Positions 62,080-64,000 of a DNA stretch of 64,000 nucleotides are shown one piece after another. The position numbers and the translations under genes are program-made. Under the pieces are notes generated by a model that did no database searches, was not told the origin of the DNA, and saw nothing but the letters and a program-made list of their open reading frames with translations. Position 1 is the stretch's first letter. Each line of letters begins with the position of its first letter. This DNA is from Pollutimonas bauzanensis (GTDB taxonomy: Bacteria > Pseudomonadota > Gammaproteobacteria > Burkholderiales > Burkholderiaceae_B), in contig NZ_FQXE01000003.1 of the NCBI RefSeq assembly GCF_900129885.1, positions 1-64,000 of the forward strand. Reading direction: 5' to 3'.

Positions 62080-63291
62080 CTAATCCGGTATCTGGTTATG
62101 GGCGGAATCAAGGGATGCCAGCACTGCATCGGTATGTTCACCCAGCACCGCCGGCGGAGCAGTGGCGCGGGCGGGAGTGCGGGACATATGGATCGGCGTG
62201 CCAACGCTGCGAATATTCCCAAAAATATCGTGCTGCGTGGAGACAACGCATTTCCTGGCTTGCACCTGCTCATCCGCGAACACCTCTGCGATCGTGTTGA
62301 TGGGGCCGCAGGGAATGCCTTCAGGCAGCAGGAGATCAAGCCAATGCTGGCGCGAGGCGGTTTCGAATCCCCGGCGAATGAGCGGCATCAGGTCGTCCTT
62401 GTATCGAACACGGTGCTCATTGGTGCCAAAGCGCGGGTCTGTCGCGATCTCCGGCAGGCCGAGGTGCTTGCAAAGGCGGATGAACTGCCTATCATTTCCT
62501 ACCATCAACATCAGCGGGCCGTCCGCGCATTGGACCGCGTCGCCGGGCACCACCGTGGGATGCTCGTTGCCGTGGCGCCCCGGCAGCTCGCCAGACTCGA
62601 GGTAATTCGCCGCAAGAGTCGAGAGCGTCGATACCTGGACATCCAGCAGGGATATGTCCAGATGCTGCCCTTGGGAACTGCGGTCGCGTTCCCGCAAGGC
62701 CATCAGGATTCCGTTGCATGCGTATACGCCCGTCATCAAATCGATGATGGGAATGCCGGTCTTTTGAGGACCGCCGCCGGGTTTGCCGTCGGGCTCGCCC
62801 GTCACGCTCATCATCCCGCCCATTCCCTGGACGATCGAGTCATAGCCGGGACGCGACGCATAGGGTCCCGTTTGGCCGAAACCGGTGATGGAGCAGTAGA
62901 TCAGCGCTGGATGGATAGCCGAGAGGCTGGCGTAGTCAAGTCCGAACCGCCGCAAGGCGCCCACTTTGAAATTCTCGATAAGGACATCGCTTTCCAGTAT
63001 CAGAGCGCGGATGGCGTTCAAGTCCTCCGGGTTGTCCAGGTCCAGGCAGACCGATTTTTTGCCCCGGTTCGCACAACAGTAATAAGCGGAAACGCGTTGC
63101 TTGCCGTCGGGCGATACATAGAATGGCGGACCCCAGGCGCGGCTGTCGTCTCCGCTGCCTGGACGTTCGATCTTGATGACCTCGGCGCCGAAGTCGGCCA
63201 GCATTTGCGCGCACCAGGGGCCGGCCAGGACGCGAGACATGTCCAGGATCTTGATGCCGGCGAGCGGCAGCGTATGGTTTTCAACTGTCAC
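62080..63291 (-). CDS. CaiB/BaiF (family III) CoA-transferase
   Basis: A 403-residue enzyme that should load CoA on the imported acid. GIKILDMSRVLAGPWCAQMLADFGAEVIKIE is the family N-terminus. The catalytic Asp is in PIIDLMTGVY. The GTG at 63291 has AAGGAAG directly upstream, and the longer frame to 63348 would overlap the neighbouring receptor gene. It is therefore set 14 bases behind that gene. Confidence 0.91.
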   Translation of the reverse strand: MTVENHTLPLAGIKILDMSRVLAGPWCAQMLADFGAEVIKIERPGSGDDSRAWGPPFYVSPDGKQRVSAYYCCANRGKKSVCLDLDNPEDLNAIRALILESDVLIENFKVGALRRFGLDYASLSAIHPALIYCSITGFGQTGPYASRPGYDSIVQGMGGMMSVTGEPDGKPGGGPQKTGIPIIDLMTGVYACNGILMALRERDRSSQGQHLDISLLDVQVSTLSTLAANYLESGELPGRHGNEHPTVVPGDAVQCADGPLMLMVGNDRQFIRLCKHLGLPEIATDPRFGTNEHRVRYKDDLMPLIRRGFETASRQHWLDLLLPEGIPCGPINTIAEVFADEQVQARKCVVSTQHDIFGNIRSVGTPIHMSRTPARATAPPAVLGEHTDAVLASLDSAHNQIPD

Positions 63292-63305
63292 GGGGCTTCC
63301 TTTGT

Positions 63306-64000
63306 TCAACTGGCGGAAATTCTGGCCTTGGCGACCACATCGCCCCACTTGTCATACTCCGCCTTGATGAACTGCCGGCACTCGGCCTGGCCGCCGCCTA
63401 CGACGCTATTGCCCTGGTCTTGCAAGGCCGTGCGCAGCGCGGGAACCTTCATCGTTTTAATCAGGCTTGCTTCCAGCGCATTGATGATATCGGGCGGGGT
63501 TCCGGCCGGTGCGAACAGGGCCTGCCATGTCTCGGAGGAGAAGCCTGGCAGCCCCGATTCGCTTATGGTCGGCAAATCGGGCAGGCGGCTCGACCGCTCG
63601 GTGCCGGCGCTGGCGATGGCCTTCACTCTTTTGGATTCGATATACTGCCTGCAGGCGGAGATCGTCGTGAACATGACTTGAGTATTCCCCGCGATCAAGT
63701 CGGCCAACGCGGGGGCGTCGCCCTTGTATGGGACATGGATCAGGTCGACCTCGGCCATGCTTTTGAATAATTCTCCCGAAAGGTGGAATGGGCCGCCCGT
63801 GCCAGAGGACGCATAATTCAACTTGCCAGGATTCGCTTTCAGGTACTTGATCAATGCCGCCACGTCATCCGCTGGTACAGACGGGTTGACCAGCAGCACG
63901 ACGTCGTTCTTGACCAGAAGGCTAATGGGCTGGAAATCGTTGAATGGGTCATATGGCACCGACTCCAAATGGGGCGCGATCGTGATGGGTCCGATACCGC
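63306..64000 (-). CDS. Bug-family (TctC-like) solute receptor, partial at right edge
   Basis: The frame is open to the end of the window. The visible part includes IGPITIAPHLESVPYDPFNDFQPIS, the usual central segment, then IHVPYKGDAPALADLIAG and the C-terminal domain. The signal peptide and N-terminus lie beyond 64000. This is the second Bug receptor of the same operon. Confidence 0.92.
   Translation of the reverse strand, partial: GIGPITIAPHLESVPYDPFNDFQPISLLVKNDVVLLVNPSVPADDVAALIKYLKANPGKLNYASSGTGGPFHLSGELFKSMAEVDLIHVPYKGDAPALADLIAGNTQVMFTTISACRQYIESKRVKAIASAGTERSSRLPDLPTISESGLPGFSSETWQALFAPAGTPPDIINALEASLIKTMKVPALRTALQDQGNSVVGGGQAECRQFIKAEYDKWGDVVAKARISAS

Overview
The window looks like a chromosomal segment of a high-GC betaproteobacterium of the Bordetella/Achromobacter type (Alcaligenaceae). 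The grounds are the many extracytoplasmic 'Bug' (TctC-like) solute receptors without their membrane partners, CaiB-type CoA-transferase/crotonase clusters, a fused LivM-LivG transporter protein and GC-rich codon use. This is inference from gene content; there is no rRNA or other marker gene in the window, and I saw no tRNA or CRISPR array.

Region 1 (1 to about 10068) is visibly more AT-rich than the rest and is one side of a Tn7-like transposon. On the minus strand, starting from its right side, it carries tnsA, tnsB, tnsC, two different TniQ/TnsD targeting proteins, and then cargo: a ParB-fold protein and a D12-class adenine methyltransferase that leaves the window. There is no tnsE and no Cas gene. 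The element stops right behind the stop codon of an AraC-type regulator, and no ordinary TGT/ACA terminus can be seen there.

Region 2 (10120-19873) is a siderophore-iron locus: an AraC/PchR-type regulator, a Fur box, a TonB-dependent receptor, a PvdE/SyrD-type ABC exporter, FhuB, FhuD and FhuF, with FhuC converging from the other strand. No siderophore biosynthesis gene is present, so uptake of foreign hydroxamate-type siderophores is the simplest reading. A decayed quinone oxidoreductase fragment follows.

Region 3 (20180-33034) is a catabolic regulon that I cannot assign to a known substrate. A branched-chain-type ABC importer (binding protein, LivH, LivM-LivG fusion, LivF), a quinone oxidoreductase, an SDR, a GldA-like dehydrogenase and a GntR regulator lie on the minus strand. 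A two-gene transketolase, an AroE-like dehydrogenase with altered substrate residues and a GMC oxidoreductase diverge from them. Two copies of a palindromic site sit over the two main promoters and tie the halves together.

Region 4 (33180-36062) is a response regulator, a sensor kinase and a PAP2 phosphatase. Region 5 (36054-42937) has a LysR-controlled set (CitE-like lyase, crotonase, CaiB CoA-transferase, Bug receptor), which could form an activate-hydrate-cleave route, and then a cysteine hydrolase divergent from a GlxA-type regulator.

Region 6 (43002-53930) holds a GntR regulator, an enolase paralogue with a changed active site, an APH-fold kinase, a LacI regulator, a TRAP transporter, an FAD oxidoreductase, a crotonase and a family I CoA-transferase. 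Region 7 (54138-64000) has two convergent paralogous thioesterases and a long minus-strand operon for beta-oxidation-like breakdown of a CoA ester (Fe-ADH, thiolase, FadB-like fusion, two crotonases, CaiB, two Bug receptors), running off the right edge. The most interesting candidates for undescribed biology are the kinase/enolase-paralogue pair, the region 3 regulon, and the two-TniQ Tn7-like element with its ParB/methyltransferase cargo.
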